64,000 bases of DNA from Roseibium sp. MMSF_3544 (GTDB lineage Bacteria; Pseudomonadota; Alphaproteobacteria; Rhizobiales; Stappiaceae): NCBI RefSeq assembly GCF_030732845.1, contig NZ_JASHKA010000009.1, positions 186,001-250,000 on the forward strand, in the 5' to 3' direction. The notes under the pieces are model-generated. The model was not told the DNA's origin. It did no database searches and saw only the letters and a program-made list of their open reading frames with translations. Below are positions 53,019 through 62,140 of this stretch, one piece after another (position 1 is the stretch's first letter; each line of letters begins with the position of its first letter). Made by a program: the position numbers and the translations under genes.

Positions 53019-54416
53019 TCACGAGGCTTCAGAAAAGGCCGGCGCTGTTCTTTCCTTCACCGTGATCATCAGCGCCAGGCCAACCGCGAAGAAGACAAGC
53101 ACGACCGACATGCCGCCGGCCTGGCTTCCGGACAGCGCCGTGACGATGCCGACGGCGAGCGGAGCCAGAAAGCTGGTCACCTTGCCGGAAAGAGCCAGCA
53201 GGCCGAAATACTGGGTCATGTGTTCGCGCGGCGCCAGCCGTATCAACAGGCTGCGGGAAGACGCCTGCAAGGGACCCGCAGCGGCACCGATTACGGCGCC
53301 AAGTCCAATGAACATCTGTTCCGGGAGAGACGCGAATTGCGCCCCGGCCGGCGCTGCCTCGGTGTGAATAAAGAAGAACACGGTCGTCTTGTCGATGGAG
53401 ACCATGCCGAGACCGCACACCATGAGAACGACCAGTGACACAATGAGAACGGGTTTTGCGCCGAACTTGTCGTCGAGACTGCCGGCCAGCAAGAGGCCGC
53501 CAATTCCCGTGATGATCACGATGATCCCGAATATGCCGATTTCGATCGACCCCCAGCCAAGCTGTCCGGCTGAATAAATACCGCCGAAGGCGAACAGGGC
53601 GACCAGCCCGTCCTTGAAGATCATGTTGGCGACAAGAAACTGAAAGATATTCTTGTTTGCCCTGGCCTGCTTGAAACTGGCGGCCAATTCAGACAGTCCT
53701 CTTCGAACCGCCGGTCCGATCTTTTCTTTTGCAGCGACATCGGGAACGAAGAAAAACATCGGCAACACAAAGATCACGTACCAGACAGCCGAAAAGGGCC
53801 CTGTCACCCGGTCTCCTTCCTGTGTCGCCGGATCCAGACCGAGAACGGGACTAATGCCGGCGAGCGTCTTCCCGGTGTCCGCGTTCGCTGAAAAAAGCAA
53901 AAGTGCGATTGCAAGGGTGACCAGCGCGCTGGCGTAGCCCGTTGCCCAACCGAAACTCGACAGGCGGCCGATCTTCTCATGTGGCACGAGCGAGGGCATC
54001 ATCGCGTTATTGAAGACTGTCGCAATTTCGATGCACAAAGTGCCGATTGCAAAGGCGATCAGGGCAATGGCAATGCTGTTCGACCCTCCTGGGGCGGCGT
54101 ACCAGAACATCCAGCAGCAAATGACGAACGGGATCGAAAGAACAAAGATCCATAACTTGCGCCGCCCGGTGGCATCGGCAACAGATCCCAGGATCGGTGC
54201 CATCAGCGCAATCCCGAGACCCGCGGCTGCGGTGGCAAAGCCCCAAAGCGACTGTCCCTGTTCCGGAGACTTGGCCAGAACCGAGGCGAAATAGGGTGAA
54301 AAGACAAAGGTTGTGATCAGGGTGAAAAACGGCTGTGCCGCCCAGTCAAACAGAGCCCAGGAAACAATCGCTCGCCGGTCCGTTTTTTGAGGCAAAGCAC
54401 CAGAAACAGATGCCAT
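53019..54416 (-). CDS. MFS transporter, UMF1/Atg22-like
   Basis: 465 residues from ATG 54416, which has AGGAT seven bases upstream; a longer start adds 20 residues. About 11-12 hydrophobic helices. VSWALFDWAAQPFFTLITTFVF at the N-terminus is the signature of the UMF1 (Atg22-like) MFS family, often annotated as possible amino-acid effluxers. Substrate unknown. It is downstream of the NAD-GDH gene on the same strand, separated by a strong terminator. Confidence 0.9.
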   Translation of the reverse strand: MASVSGALPQKTDRRAIVSWALFDWAAQPFFTLITTFVFSPYFASVLAKSPEQGQSLWGFATAAAGLGIALMAPILGSVADATGRRKLWIFVLSIPFVICCWMFWYAAPGGSNSIAIALIAFAIGTLCIEIATVFNNAMMPSLVPHEKIGRLSSFGWATGYASALVTLAIALLLFSANADTGKTLAGISPVLGLDPATQEGDRVTGPFSAVWYVIFVLPMFFFVPDVAAKEKIGPAVRRGLSELAASFKQARANKNIFQFLVANMIFKDGLVALFAFGGIYSAGQLGWGSIEIGIFGIIVIITGIGGLLLAGSLDDKFGAKPVLIVSLVVLMVCGLGMVSIDKTTVFFFIHTEAAPAGAQFASLPEQMFIGLGAVIGAAAGPLQASSRSLLIRLAPREHMTQYFGLLALSGKVTSFLAPLAVGIVTALSGSQAGGMSVVLVFFAVGLALMITVKERTAPAFSEAS

Positions 54417-54437
54417 TTCAGATCCTTGGCTGTCGGC

Positions 54438-54467
54438 AACAAAGAAGCCGGCAGCGGGACTGCCGGC
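54438..54467 (-). terminator. Rho-independent terminator of the NAD-GDH gene
   Basis: On the minus strand GCCGGCAG and CTGCCGGC form a perfect 8-pair stem (54447-54467) with a 5-base loop, followed by TTCTTTGTT. It lies 29 bases after the gdhB stop. Confidence 0.82.
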
Positions 54468-54495
54468 CTCGTTCACTCATAGCATGCTTTGGGCA

Positions 54496-57400
54496 CTACG
54501 CAGTGCCGCAAATTTCCGCAAGCAGGCCGGCCGCGACGGAGAACTTGGAAACGCTGAGGCCACCGTCGAGAATTTCCATGACGGCGCCGTGCCGGCTTGC
54601 GGCTTCGCCCTCGTGTTCCTCAAGCCAGTTCGCGAAGCTTCCGGCCCTGATGGCAGCACTGGCGATCGCCCGGTGTGCCGAGAACAGGGTTGCGCGAGCG
54701 CGGTCGAGCGCCAGTCCGTCGTAATAGTCGCGAACCTCCAGGTTGCTGGCGAGTTCGTGCATGTTGCCGATCTTGAAATGGTGAGCGACCTGATAGTAGG
54801 CCATTGCCGCCGTCTCGAGATCCGCCTCCGTTTCCTCGGCAACGATTACGATGTCGGGTATGGCCTGTTCGGCCAACAGCCAGGCGATCCGCCTGGCGAG
54901 CGAGGCAGGCACGCCCTTGGATTCAAACTCCGCGGCACGCTCGTTCAGGATCGCCGCGGGTTCTTCCGGTATCAATGTTTCAAGACGGCTGCGCAGGTCG
55001 GAGATGCCGGTCCGGAACCGTTCCACGACCGCTGACAAGCCCTTGTCGAAATTGACGTTCCGCTTGAACCAGACGACGCGTTCCAGAAGCAGCGACTGGA
55101 CCTCGGTGTAAAGATCGAGCTGAAGGCCGCCGTCGATCTTCGTGTCGAGCGCATCAATCTCCGAATTAAGGTCGGTCAGGTCGAAACTGTTGCGCACCGC
55201 GACAAATCCTTGTGCGATTTCGGTCGGCGTCGCACCCGTCTGGTCCATCAACCGGGTGAGGAACGTTGCGCCGCCCCGGTTGATCATGGAGTTGGCGAGC
55301 ATGGTCGCGATGATTTCCCGGCGCAGGCGATGGCCGTTGATTTCGTCCTCGTAGGCTGTGGCCATCTGATCCGGGAAATAGCGGAACAGTTCTCTTGCCA
55401 GATAGGCGTCGTCCGGGACCGTGCTTTCAAGCAGCGAGTCGTAAAGCGTGATTTTGGCATAGGCCAAAAGGACGCCGAGTTCGGCCCGGGTCAGCAATTG
55501 TCCGGCCTTGCGCATTTCCCGCAAGGTCGCTTCGTCGGGAAGCTCTTCCACGACACGGTCCAGAAGTCCCGCCTGCTCAAGCTGGCGCATCATGCGCACC
55601 TGAAAGCCGAAGTCCTCCATGCCGCGCAGTTCCGTCATGGAGATTGCGAGGGTTTGAAGATAGTTGTTCCTCAGAACGAGATCCGCGACTTCGTCAGTCA
55701 TCTCCGCCAACAGCTCGTTCCGATTTTCAAGGGAGAGCTTCTGCGTTTTGATAGCGGCGCCGAGCGCAATCTTGATGTTGACCTCCATGTCGGAGGAATT
55801 CACACCGGCGGAATTGTCGATCGCGTCGGAGTTGCAGCGTCCGCCCTTCTTGTTGAATTCGATGCGGGCGAGTTGGGTCAGGCCCAGGTTCGCGCCTTCG
55901 CCGATTACCTTTGCTCCGACCTGAGGTGCCGTGATCCGGATCGGGTCGTTGGCGCGGTCCCCTGCGTCGGCGTCTGTCTCGGTGGTTGCTCGAATGTAGG
56001 TGCCGATGCCGCCGAACCAGAGCAGGTCCACGTTCATCCTCAGGATCGCCATCATGACTTCCTGGGGCGTCGCATTGGATTTTTCCAGATTGAGCAGGCC
56101 CTGGATTTCCGGAGACAGCGGAATGGACTTCAATTGTCGGGAAAAGATGCCGCCGCCCTTGGAAATCAGGTCGGTGTTGTAGTCCTTCCACGACGAGCGG
56201 CCCATGTCGAACAGCCGCTTGCGCTCATCCCAGGTCTTGGCCGGATCGGGATCCGGATCGATGAAAATGTCGCGGTGGTCAAATGCCGCCACGAGCTTTG
56301 TTGCCTTGGACAGCAGCATGCCGTTGCCGAAGACATCACCCGACATGTCACCAACACCGGCCGCGGTGAAGGGCTCGGTCTGAATGTCCCGGTTCATTTC
56401 GCGGAAGTGGCGCTTGACCGCCTCCCAGGCGCCACGCGCCGTGATGCCCATCTTCTTGTGGTCGTACCCGGCGGAGCCGCCGGAGGCGAAGGCATCGCCC
56501 AGCCAGAAATGTCGGCCTTCGGAAATACCGTTGGCGGTATCTGAGAACGTTGCCGTGCCCTTGTCCGCTGCGACCACCAGATAGGGATCGTCGCTGTCGA
56601 AACGCTGCACCCGCTCGGGCGGCAGAACGCGGTCCTCGTCGAGATTGTCGGTGACATCAAGGAGCGCGTTGATGAAGATCTTGTAGCTTTCCGTTCCTTC
56701 CTTGAACCACGCTTCCCGGTCGCTCATCGGCGGCAGTTGTTTGGGCACGAAGCCACCTTTCGCGCCGACGGGAACGATCACCGCATTCTTGACCTGTTGG
56801 GCCTTGACCAGTCCCAGCACCTCGGTCCTGAAGTCCTGCGGCCGGTCAGACCAGCGCAGTCCGCCTCGTGCGACCATTCCGAAGCGCAGATGCACACCTT
56901 CGACCCGCGGGCTGTAAACGAAGATTTCCCGGAAGGGCCGCGGTTGCGGCAGATCGTCGATCTCCCGGCTGTTGATCTTGAACGCGAAGGTTGGCTTTGG
57001 CTGACCGTTTTTGTCGAGCTGGTAGAAATTCGTTCTGAGGATCGAGCTGATGGCGTTTTGAAAACGCCGCAGGATGCGGTCGTCGTCGAGGCTGGAGACG
57101 TCTTCAAGGTCGGCGGTAAGCTCGCCTGCAAGCCGCTCGGAGCCCAGCTCCCGGTCCTTTTCGGTGACATCCGGGTTGAAGCGCAGGTGGAACAGCTCCA
57201 CCAGTTTTGCCGCGATCGCCGGATAGTTGTTGAGCGTCCGCCACATATAGTCTTCGGAGAAGGGAATACCGGTCTGGCGAAGGTATTTCGACAACGCCCG
57301 CACCACGGCGACGTCGCGCCAGGCGAGGTCGGCCGTCATGACCAGACGGTTGTAGCCGTCATTTTCGGCACGGCCCTTCCAGATGGCCATGAACATGCTT

Positions 57401-59307
57401 TCAAGCCTGACCTGCAATTCCTGCGGCAGATCGAAGTCTTCGCCGGTCTGGCTTTCCAGTGTCATTTCATGGAGATAGGACAGCGGGGTATCTGCAGGTG
57501 TTACCCGGTAGGTCCGCTCGTTGATCACGTTGAAGCCCATGTTTTCCAGAAGCGGAACGCGGGCAGACAGCGGAATGGGGGCGCCGCAATGATAGACCTT
57601 CAGCGCCAGACGTTGGTTCGTGGTTCCTTGCGGTCGGTGGAATGTAATCGTCGTATCATCCAGGCCCGCCAGCGTTTCGAGCTTGACGATGTCGGAGACG
57701 GCGGACTGGGCGTTGTAGACTTCCTTGTAGCCGCCGTGGAACGACAATGCGTAGCGTTCGGTCAGCTGCCGCGCCTGAACGGGCGGGAATTCCTTGTTCA
57801 GGGCATCTCGAACACTGTCCGACCATGTCCGGACCATGTCCGCGACGGCAGCTTCCAGTTCCTCTTGCGGGGGTGTCGGTGTTTCGCCCTTGTCGCGCCC
57901 GACAATGTAATGCACCCGCGCAAGCGGTCCCTCCGGATAGGTCACATACCATGCGGACAGCCGGCCTTCGTAGACTGACGCCAGATAGGTGCCGATGTTG
58001 ATCCTGACTTCGGTCGAGTAACGGTCACGCGGCACAAAAACGAGGATGGAAACGTACCGGTCGAATTTGTCCGGACGGGACAGCACCCGGATGCGCGGAC
58101 GCTCGTCCAGTTGCAGGATCGCGATGGAGAAGTCGTAGAGCCGTTCCCTGTCGATCTGGAAGAGCTCGTCGCGGGGGAAGGCTTCCAGAACGTTTCTGAG
58201 CGCCCGGCCGGAGTGACTTTCCGAACCGTAGCCCGCGCGCGCCAGAACGCTTGCCACTTTCCGGCGCAGAAACGGGATCGTGTTGGTCGGTTCAGTGTAA
58301 GCCGTTGAGGCAAACAGGCCGACGATGCGCAACTCACCGGTCAGGTTGCCGTCATCGTCATAAATCTTGGCACCGACGTAATCCATGTGGACGCGGCGGT
58401 GGACGGTGCTCCTGACATTTGCCTTGGCGATAATGAGCGGTTCCGGATTCTTGAGAAATTCCCGGATTTCGGGCGTGATCTGAACGTATTCGGATCCGCG
58501 CCGCAGGACACGGACATCGGGATCGGTCAACAGGCCGAGGCCGGTTCCTTCCGTCGGCGACAATTCGCCTTCGTCAACACCGCCTTCGAAGCGGTATTCG
58601 CGCATGCCGAGGAAGATGAAGTTGTTGTTTTCCATCCATTCCAGAAAGTGGATGGCTTCCCACAGATCGTCGCTGCTTCCCGGGATCTGGGTCGTCTTGA
58701 AGGTATCGATCGCCTCTGCCAGCCGTTCCTGCATCGGCTTGAAGTCATTGACCACCGAGCGCACGGAACTGAGAACATTGTCGAGACGTTCCTGCAGTGC
58801 GTTACGGGCTTCTTCCGAATCGATCCGCGTTACATGGATATGGATCAGGCTTTCCTGGCGGTCCTTGCGCTTGGGCGGCTTCTTGCGGGCGACAGATGAG
58901 ATCAGCTTGCCGGACTCGTCCCGTTCGACAATGAAAATGGGGTGCAGGACAAGATGAACTTCAAGCTTGCTGCCCTGGAGCTCGTCCATCACGGAATCAA
59001 CGAGGAACGGCATGTTGTCGTTGACGATCTCGATGACCGTCAGGCTGTCGATCTTGGGGTTCTTTTTGGCAGCTGTGGGATTGGTGATGCTGACCCGGTG
59101 CGTGCCGAGGTCGTGAACCTGAAAATCCAGCCAGGCCTCCTTGACGAAGCCGGTCAGTTCCTCCGCCGAATAGGCGACAAGATCTTCCGCCGCCGCCCTG
59201 TCAAAGAACGCGCTGGCAAACTCCGCCAGGGCAGGATCTTCCTCCGTGAGGCTGTCGTGGACCGCGTCGATGAGTTTGAGTTTCTCGACGTCGTGTTTGT
59301 CCGGCAT
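54496..59307 (-). CDS. gdhB: NAD-specific glutamate dehydrogenase, 180-kDa type
   Basis: 1603 residues, the usual length of the GDH-180 class. The long N-terminal regulatory region contains ACT-like segments. The catalytic core contains RFGMVARGGLRWSDRPQDFRTEVLGLVKAQQVKN, PVGAKGGFVPKQ (substrate/NAD region), DMSGDVFGNGMLLS and VVGEGANLGLTQ-like sequence (VIGEGANLGLTQLARIEF). It deaminates glutamate to 2-oxoglutarate and ammonia with NAD. ATG at 59307 is preceded by GGGGGA at six bases. It is transcribed alone, ending in a strong terminator. The urea/arginine/GDH genes here all handle nitrogen but are not one operon. Confidence 0.96.
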   Translation of the reverse strand: MPDKHDVEKLKLIDAVHDSLTEEDPALAEFASAFFDRAAAEDLVAYSAEELTGFVKEAWLDFQVHDLGTHRVSITNPTAAKKNPKIDSLTVIEIVNDNMPFLVDSVMDELQGSKLEVHLVLHPIFIVERDESGKLISSVARKKPPKRKDRQESLIHIHVTRIDSEEARNALQERLDNVLSSVRSVVNDFKPMQERLAEAIDTFKTTQIPGSSDDLWEAIHFLEWMENNNFIFLGMREYRFEGGVDEGELSPTEGTGLGLLTDPDVRVLRRGSEYVQITPEIREFLKNPEPLIIAKANVRSTVHRRVHMDYVGAKIYDDDGNLTGELRIVGLFASTAYTEPTNTIPFLRRKVASVLARAGYGSESHSGRALRNVLEAFPRDELFQIDRERLYDFSIAILQLDERPRIRVLSRPDKFDRYVSILVFVPRDRYSTEVRINIGTYLASVYEGRLSAWYVTYPEGPLARVHYIVGRDKGETPTPPQEELEAAVADMVRTWSDSVRDALNKEFPPVQARQLTERYALSFHGGYKEVYNAQSAVSDIVKLETLAGLDDTTITFHRPQGTTNQRLALKVYHCGAPIPLSARVPLLENMGFNVINERTYRVTPADTPLSYLHEMTLESQTGEDFDLPQELQVRLESMFMAIWKGRAENDGYNRLVMTADLAWRDVAVVRALSKYLRQTGIPFSEDYMWRTLNNYPAIAAKLVELFHLRFNPDVTEKDRELGSERLAGELTADLEDVSSLDDDRILRRFQNAISSILRTNFYQLDKNGQPKPTFAFKINSREIDDLPQPRPFREIFVYSPRVEGVHLRFGMVARGGLRWSDRPQDFRTEVLGLVKAQQVKNAVIVPVGAKGGFVPKQLPPMSDREAWFKEGTESYKIFINALLDVTDNLDEDRVLPPERVQRFDSDDPYLVVAADKGTATFSDTANGISEGRHFWLGDAFASGGSAGYDHKKMGITARGAWEAVKRHFREMNRDIQTEPFTAAGVGDMSGDVFGNGMLLSKATKLVAAFDHRDIFIDPDPDPAKTWDERKRLFDMGRSSWKDYNTDLISKGGGIFSRQLKSIPLSPEIQGLLNLEKSNATPQEVMMAILRMNVDLLWFGGIGTYIRATTETDADAGDRANDPIRITAPQVGAKVIGEGANLGLTQLARIEFNKKGGRCNSDAIDNSAGVNSSDMEVNIKIALGAAIKTQKLSLENRNELLAEMTDEVADLVLRNNYLQTLAISMTELRGMEDFGFQVRMMRQLEQAGLLDRVVEELPDEATLREMRKAGQLLTRAELGVLLAYAKITLYDSLLESTVPDDAYLARELFRYFPDQMATAYEDEINGHRLRREIIATMLANSMINRGGATFLTRLMDQTGATPTEIAQGFVAVRNSFDLTDLNSEIDALDTKIDGGLQLDLYTEVQSLLLERVVWFKRNVNFDKGLSAVVERFRTGISDLRSRLETLIPEEPAAILNERAAEFESKGVPASLARRIAWLLAEQAIPDIVIVAEETEADLETAAMAYYQVAHHFKIGNMHELASNLEVRDYYDGLALDRARATLFSAHRAIASAAIRAGSFANWLEEHEGEAASRHGAVMEILDGGLSVSKFSVAAGLLAEICGTA

Positions 59308-59401
59308 TTTTATCCCCCTAGGCGATCTTAGTTGTGGCTCAGCTGCTTGATATGATTTTGTATTGCAGCGACATAAAAATCTTCATGACGGGAGGGGCAA
59401 A

Positions 59402-59968
59402 TTGTCAAGTAAAGTCACGGCCTTGCAAATCGATTCAAATGAATCATTAAGCGAAAAAACGCTGGCCTATTTCGATTTGTGCGAGGAGAAGCTGGGTTTG
59501 GTCCCCAATGTGCTCAAGGCGTATTCCTTTGATGAAACGAAATTGCGTGCATTCACCGACATGTATAACGACCTCATGCTGGCGGATTGTGGTCTCACCA
59601 AGCTTGAGAGGGAGATGATTGCCGTTGCGGTATCCGCCGTCAACCGTTGTTTCTACTGCCTGACCGCGCATGGTTCGGCTGTGCGGGAACTGTCCGGCGA
59701 TCCGGCCCTGGGCGAACTGATGGTAATGAACTACCGCGTCGCCGATTTGAGTGAACGCCAGCGGGCCATGCTCGACTTTGCCGTCAAGCTTACCGAAAGG
59801 CCGGCGGAAATACTGGAAAGCGACCGGCAGGCGCTGCGCGATGCCGGCTTCAGTGACCGGGACATATGGGACATTGCCTCCGTAGCGGCCTTCTTCAACA
59901 TGAGCAACCGGGTGGCCGCCGCAAGCGACATGCGACCGAATGATGAGTATCACTCAAGGGCCCGTTGA
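59402..59968 (+). CDS. Peroxidase-related enzyme (AhpD-like)
   Basis: 188 residues from the TTG at 59402, preceded by GGGAGGGGC about six bases upstream. The catalytic CxxC is in NRCFYCLTAHGSAV, with the AhpD histidine (TAH). LGLVPNVLKAYS, LTKLEREMIAVAVSAVN and DIASVAAFFNMSNRVA are typical of the peroxidase-related AhpD family. It likely reduces hydroperoxides or disulfides in the cytoplasm; the electron donor is unknown. It is divergent from the NAD-GDH gene. Confidence 0.92.
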   Translation: MSSKVTALQIDSNESLSEKTLAYFDLCEEKLGLVPNVLKAYSFDETKLRAFTDMYNDLMLADCGLTKLEREMIAVAVSAVNRCFYCLTAHGSAVRELSGDPALGELMVMNYRVADLSERQRAMLDFAVKLTERPAEILESDRQALRDAGFSDRDIWDIASVAAFFNMSNRVAAASDMRPNDEYHSRAR

Positions 59969-60057
59969 GGTCTGGTCCTGCTCGCAATCGGTGACAAGAA
60001 CGCCGATTGGGTGTATGACGCTCTCGATTTTGCTCAGCGAGTGGAGAGGAGCGGGCG

Positions 60058-61008
60058 ATGGTTGCGCGCGTATTCATAGATGGTGAAGCCGGTACGACGG
60101 GTCTGCAGATCCGCGAGCGCCTTGCCATGCGCCGCGATCTGGAACTGATCTCCATCCCCGAGGAAAGCAGGAAAGACACCAGCGCCCGGGCCGGTTTTCT
60201 CAACGAGGCTGATATTGCGATCCTCTGTCTTCCGGATGCGGCGGCAAAGGAAAGTGTCGCGTTGATTGAAAACGATACCACCCGCGTGATCGATGCGTCG
60301 AGCGCACACCGGGTCGCCGACGGCTGGACCTACGGCTTTGCCGAAATGGAACCGAACCAGGGCGACGTCATTGCATCGGCGATGCGCGTCACCAATCCGG
60401 GATGCTGGCCGCAGGGGCTGATTGCCGCCGTGCGCCCGCTTGTCGCCGCCGATCTGCTGCCAAGCGGCTTTCCGCTGAATTTCCATGGCATTTCAGGCTA
60501 TTCCGGCGGCGGAAAGGGCATGATCGCCGATTATGAAGGCGGCGGCGCCGACGCAAATGTGTTTGCGCCTTACGCGCTCGGCTTCAATCACAAGCACCTG
60601 CCGGAAATGACGAAATATGCGCTGCTGGAAAACGCGCCGTTGTTCACGCCGTCTGTCGGCAACTACTACAAGGGCATGCTGACGGTGGTGCCATTGAACC
60701 TGGCCGGTCTGGACAAGGTTCCCACTGGCGAGCAATTGCACGCGGCGCTGGCCGACCACTACGCGGAAACGGACAACAGTTTCGTCGATGTGGCGCCGCT
60801 CGAGGCCCTGGAACGTGCCGAATTCCTGGATCCGCAGGCCGTCAACGACACCAACCTGTTGCGACTGCATGTATTCGCGAATGATGCGCGTGCGCAAGCG
60901 GCGATCATCGCGGTCTACGACAATCTGGGCAAGGGCGCGTCAGGCGCGGCTGTCCAGAACCTCAACTTGATGCTCGGCGTCGATCAGACCACGAGCCTTG
61001 CGGCGTAG
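60058..61008 (+). CDS. argC: N-acetyl-gamma-glutamyl-phosphate reductase, short (type 2) form
   Basis: 316 residues. NADP loop VFIDGEAGTTGLQIRERL, the catalytic C116 in VTNPGCWPQG, and NFHGISGYSGGGKGMI and LGFNHKHLPEM (catalytic His) are present. The length marks the shorter ArgC2 class. It makes N-acetylglutamate semialdehyde in arginine synthesis, with argH elsewhere in this window. AGGAG precedes the ATG at 60058. It is followed by leuD after 82 bases. Confidence 0.95.
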   Translation: MVARVFIDGEAGTTGLQIRERLAMRRDLELISIPEESRKDTSARAGFLNEADIAILCLPDAAAKESVALIENDTTRVIDASSAHRVADGWTYGFAEMEPNQGDVIASAMRVTNPGCWPQGLIAAVRPLVAADLLPSGFPLNFHGISGYSGGGKGMIADYEGGGADANVFAPYALGFNHKHLPEMTKYALLENAPLFTPSVGNYYKGMLTVVPLNLAGLDKVPTGEQLHAALADHYAETDNSFVDVAPLEALERAEFLDPQAVNDTNLLRLHVFANDARAQAAIIAVYDNLGKGASGAAVQNLNLMLGVDQTTSLAA

Positions 61009-61039
61009 GGTACGGCTTCATTTATGAGTCCATACCCTA
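61006..61039. other. Inverted repeat at the end of argC
   Basis: TAGGGTA (61006-61012, containing the argC TAG stop) and TACCCTA (61033-61039) are perfect 7-base arms 20 bases apart. No T tract follows. It may be a weak terminator or a small palindromic repeat. Confidence 0.4.
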
Positions 61040-61090
61040 GACTGCCTGGCTCGCGGTGATCGCGCGGCACTGACCTTTCGGGAGAGAAAA

Positions 61091-61696
61091 ATGGAAAAAT
61101 TCGAGACGCTGACCGGTGTCGCGGCACCCATGCCGATCGTGAACATCGACACGGACATGATCATTCCGAAACAGTTTCTGAAGACCATCAAGAGAACCGG
61201 TCTCGGATCCGCACTGTTTCACGAAATGCGCACCAACGATGACGGCTCGGAAAATGTCGATTTCGTTCTGAACAAGGCCGCCTATCGCGATGCCAAGATC
61301 CTGATTGCAGGCGACAATTTCGGTTGTGGATCGTCCCGCGAGCATGCGCCCTGGGCGCTTCTGGATTTCGGCATCCGCTGCGTGATTTCCACGTCATTCG
61401 CCGACATCTTCTACAACAACTGTTTCAAGAACGGGATTCTTCCGATCCAGGTTTCGGAAGACGAACTCGAAACCCTGTTGCACGCAGCCGAGCGCGGCGC
61501 CAACTTCACGCTGACGATCGATCTTGAAAACCAGGAAATCCGCGGCCTTGAAAGTGGCGATATCGCCTTCAAGATCGACCACTTCCGCAAACACTGCCTC
61601 ATCAATGGTCTCGACGACATCGGCCTGACCATGGCGAAGGAAGAGCAGATCGACACTTACGAGGGAAAACTCGGCGACAGCCGTCCCTGGGTCTAA
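61091..61696 (+). CDS. leuD: 3-isopropylmalate dehydratase, small subunit
   Basis: 201 residues beginning [33 protein letters not shown], with [37 protein letters not shown], the swivel-domain signature of LeuD. It joins LeuC to isomerise 2- and 3-isopropylmalate in leucine synthesis. GGGAGAG precedes the ATG. No leuC is nearby; in Rhizobiales it usually lies elsewhere. Confidence 0.97.
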   Translation: MEKFETLTGVAAPMPIVNIDTDMIIPKQFLKTIKRTGLGSALFHEMRTNDDGSENVDFVLNKAAYRDAKILIAGDNFGCGSSREHAPWALLDFGIRCVISTSFADIFYNNCFKNGILPIQVSEDELETLLHAAERGANFTLTIDLENQEIRGLESGDIAFKIDHFRKHCLINGLDDIGLTMAKEEQIDTYEGKLGDSRPWV

Positions 61697-62140
61697 TTTG
61701 AAGCAGTCGGCGGGTTTGATGACAGCGCCTTCCGCCTGACGTCTCCGTGGGATCCCATGCAATGTGCCCCGTACCGTCTTGACGGATGCGGGGCATATTC
61801 GTTTGCCTTGGACCGGAACAAAGCCGCGTTACCGCACGTGGCTTCAGAAATGGCAGGGCCATGACAACATGCCGAATAGTGCACCACCCAAATTGCAAGT
61901 AAGCCTGACTCTGCCAGTGAACCTTTGAACAGTCGCTGACGGTTTTTTCACCTTTTTTCAGGAAGTAAGCCGACTTACAGTCGTTGTGAGAAGTCGCTGC
62001 GCAAGACAAATAGCGCAAATAGCATATTAATACTTGTATTCTGACCTAGAGTACAACCTGAGAACTGTCATTCGATACAAATTAGCAATTGTCTAATCTC
62101 TTGATGTTCTTCTAAGTGAATGATGTTTTGAGGGTCGTAC
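61697..62140. other. Intergenic spacer, leuD / GGDEF-EAL gene
   Basis: 444 bases. The leuD-proximal part holds a hairpin at 61762-61798. From about 62000 the sequence becomes AT-rich and contains two small inverted repeats, AATACTTGTATT (62029-62040) and ATTAGCAATTGTCTAAT (62081-62097), plausible operator or promoter sites for the GGDEF-EAL gene. No gene or RNA recognised. Confidence 0.5.
61762..61798 (+). terminator. Probable leuD terminator hairpin
   Basis: ATGTGCCCCG and CGGGGCATAT pair with a single G-T wobble, around an inner CCGT/ACGG stem. The T run afterwards is short (TATTCGTTT), so the call is tentative. Confidence 0.45.
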
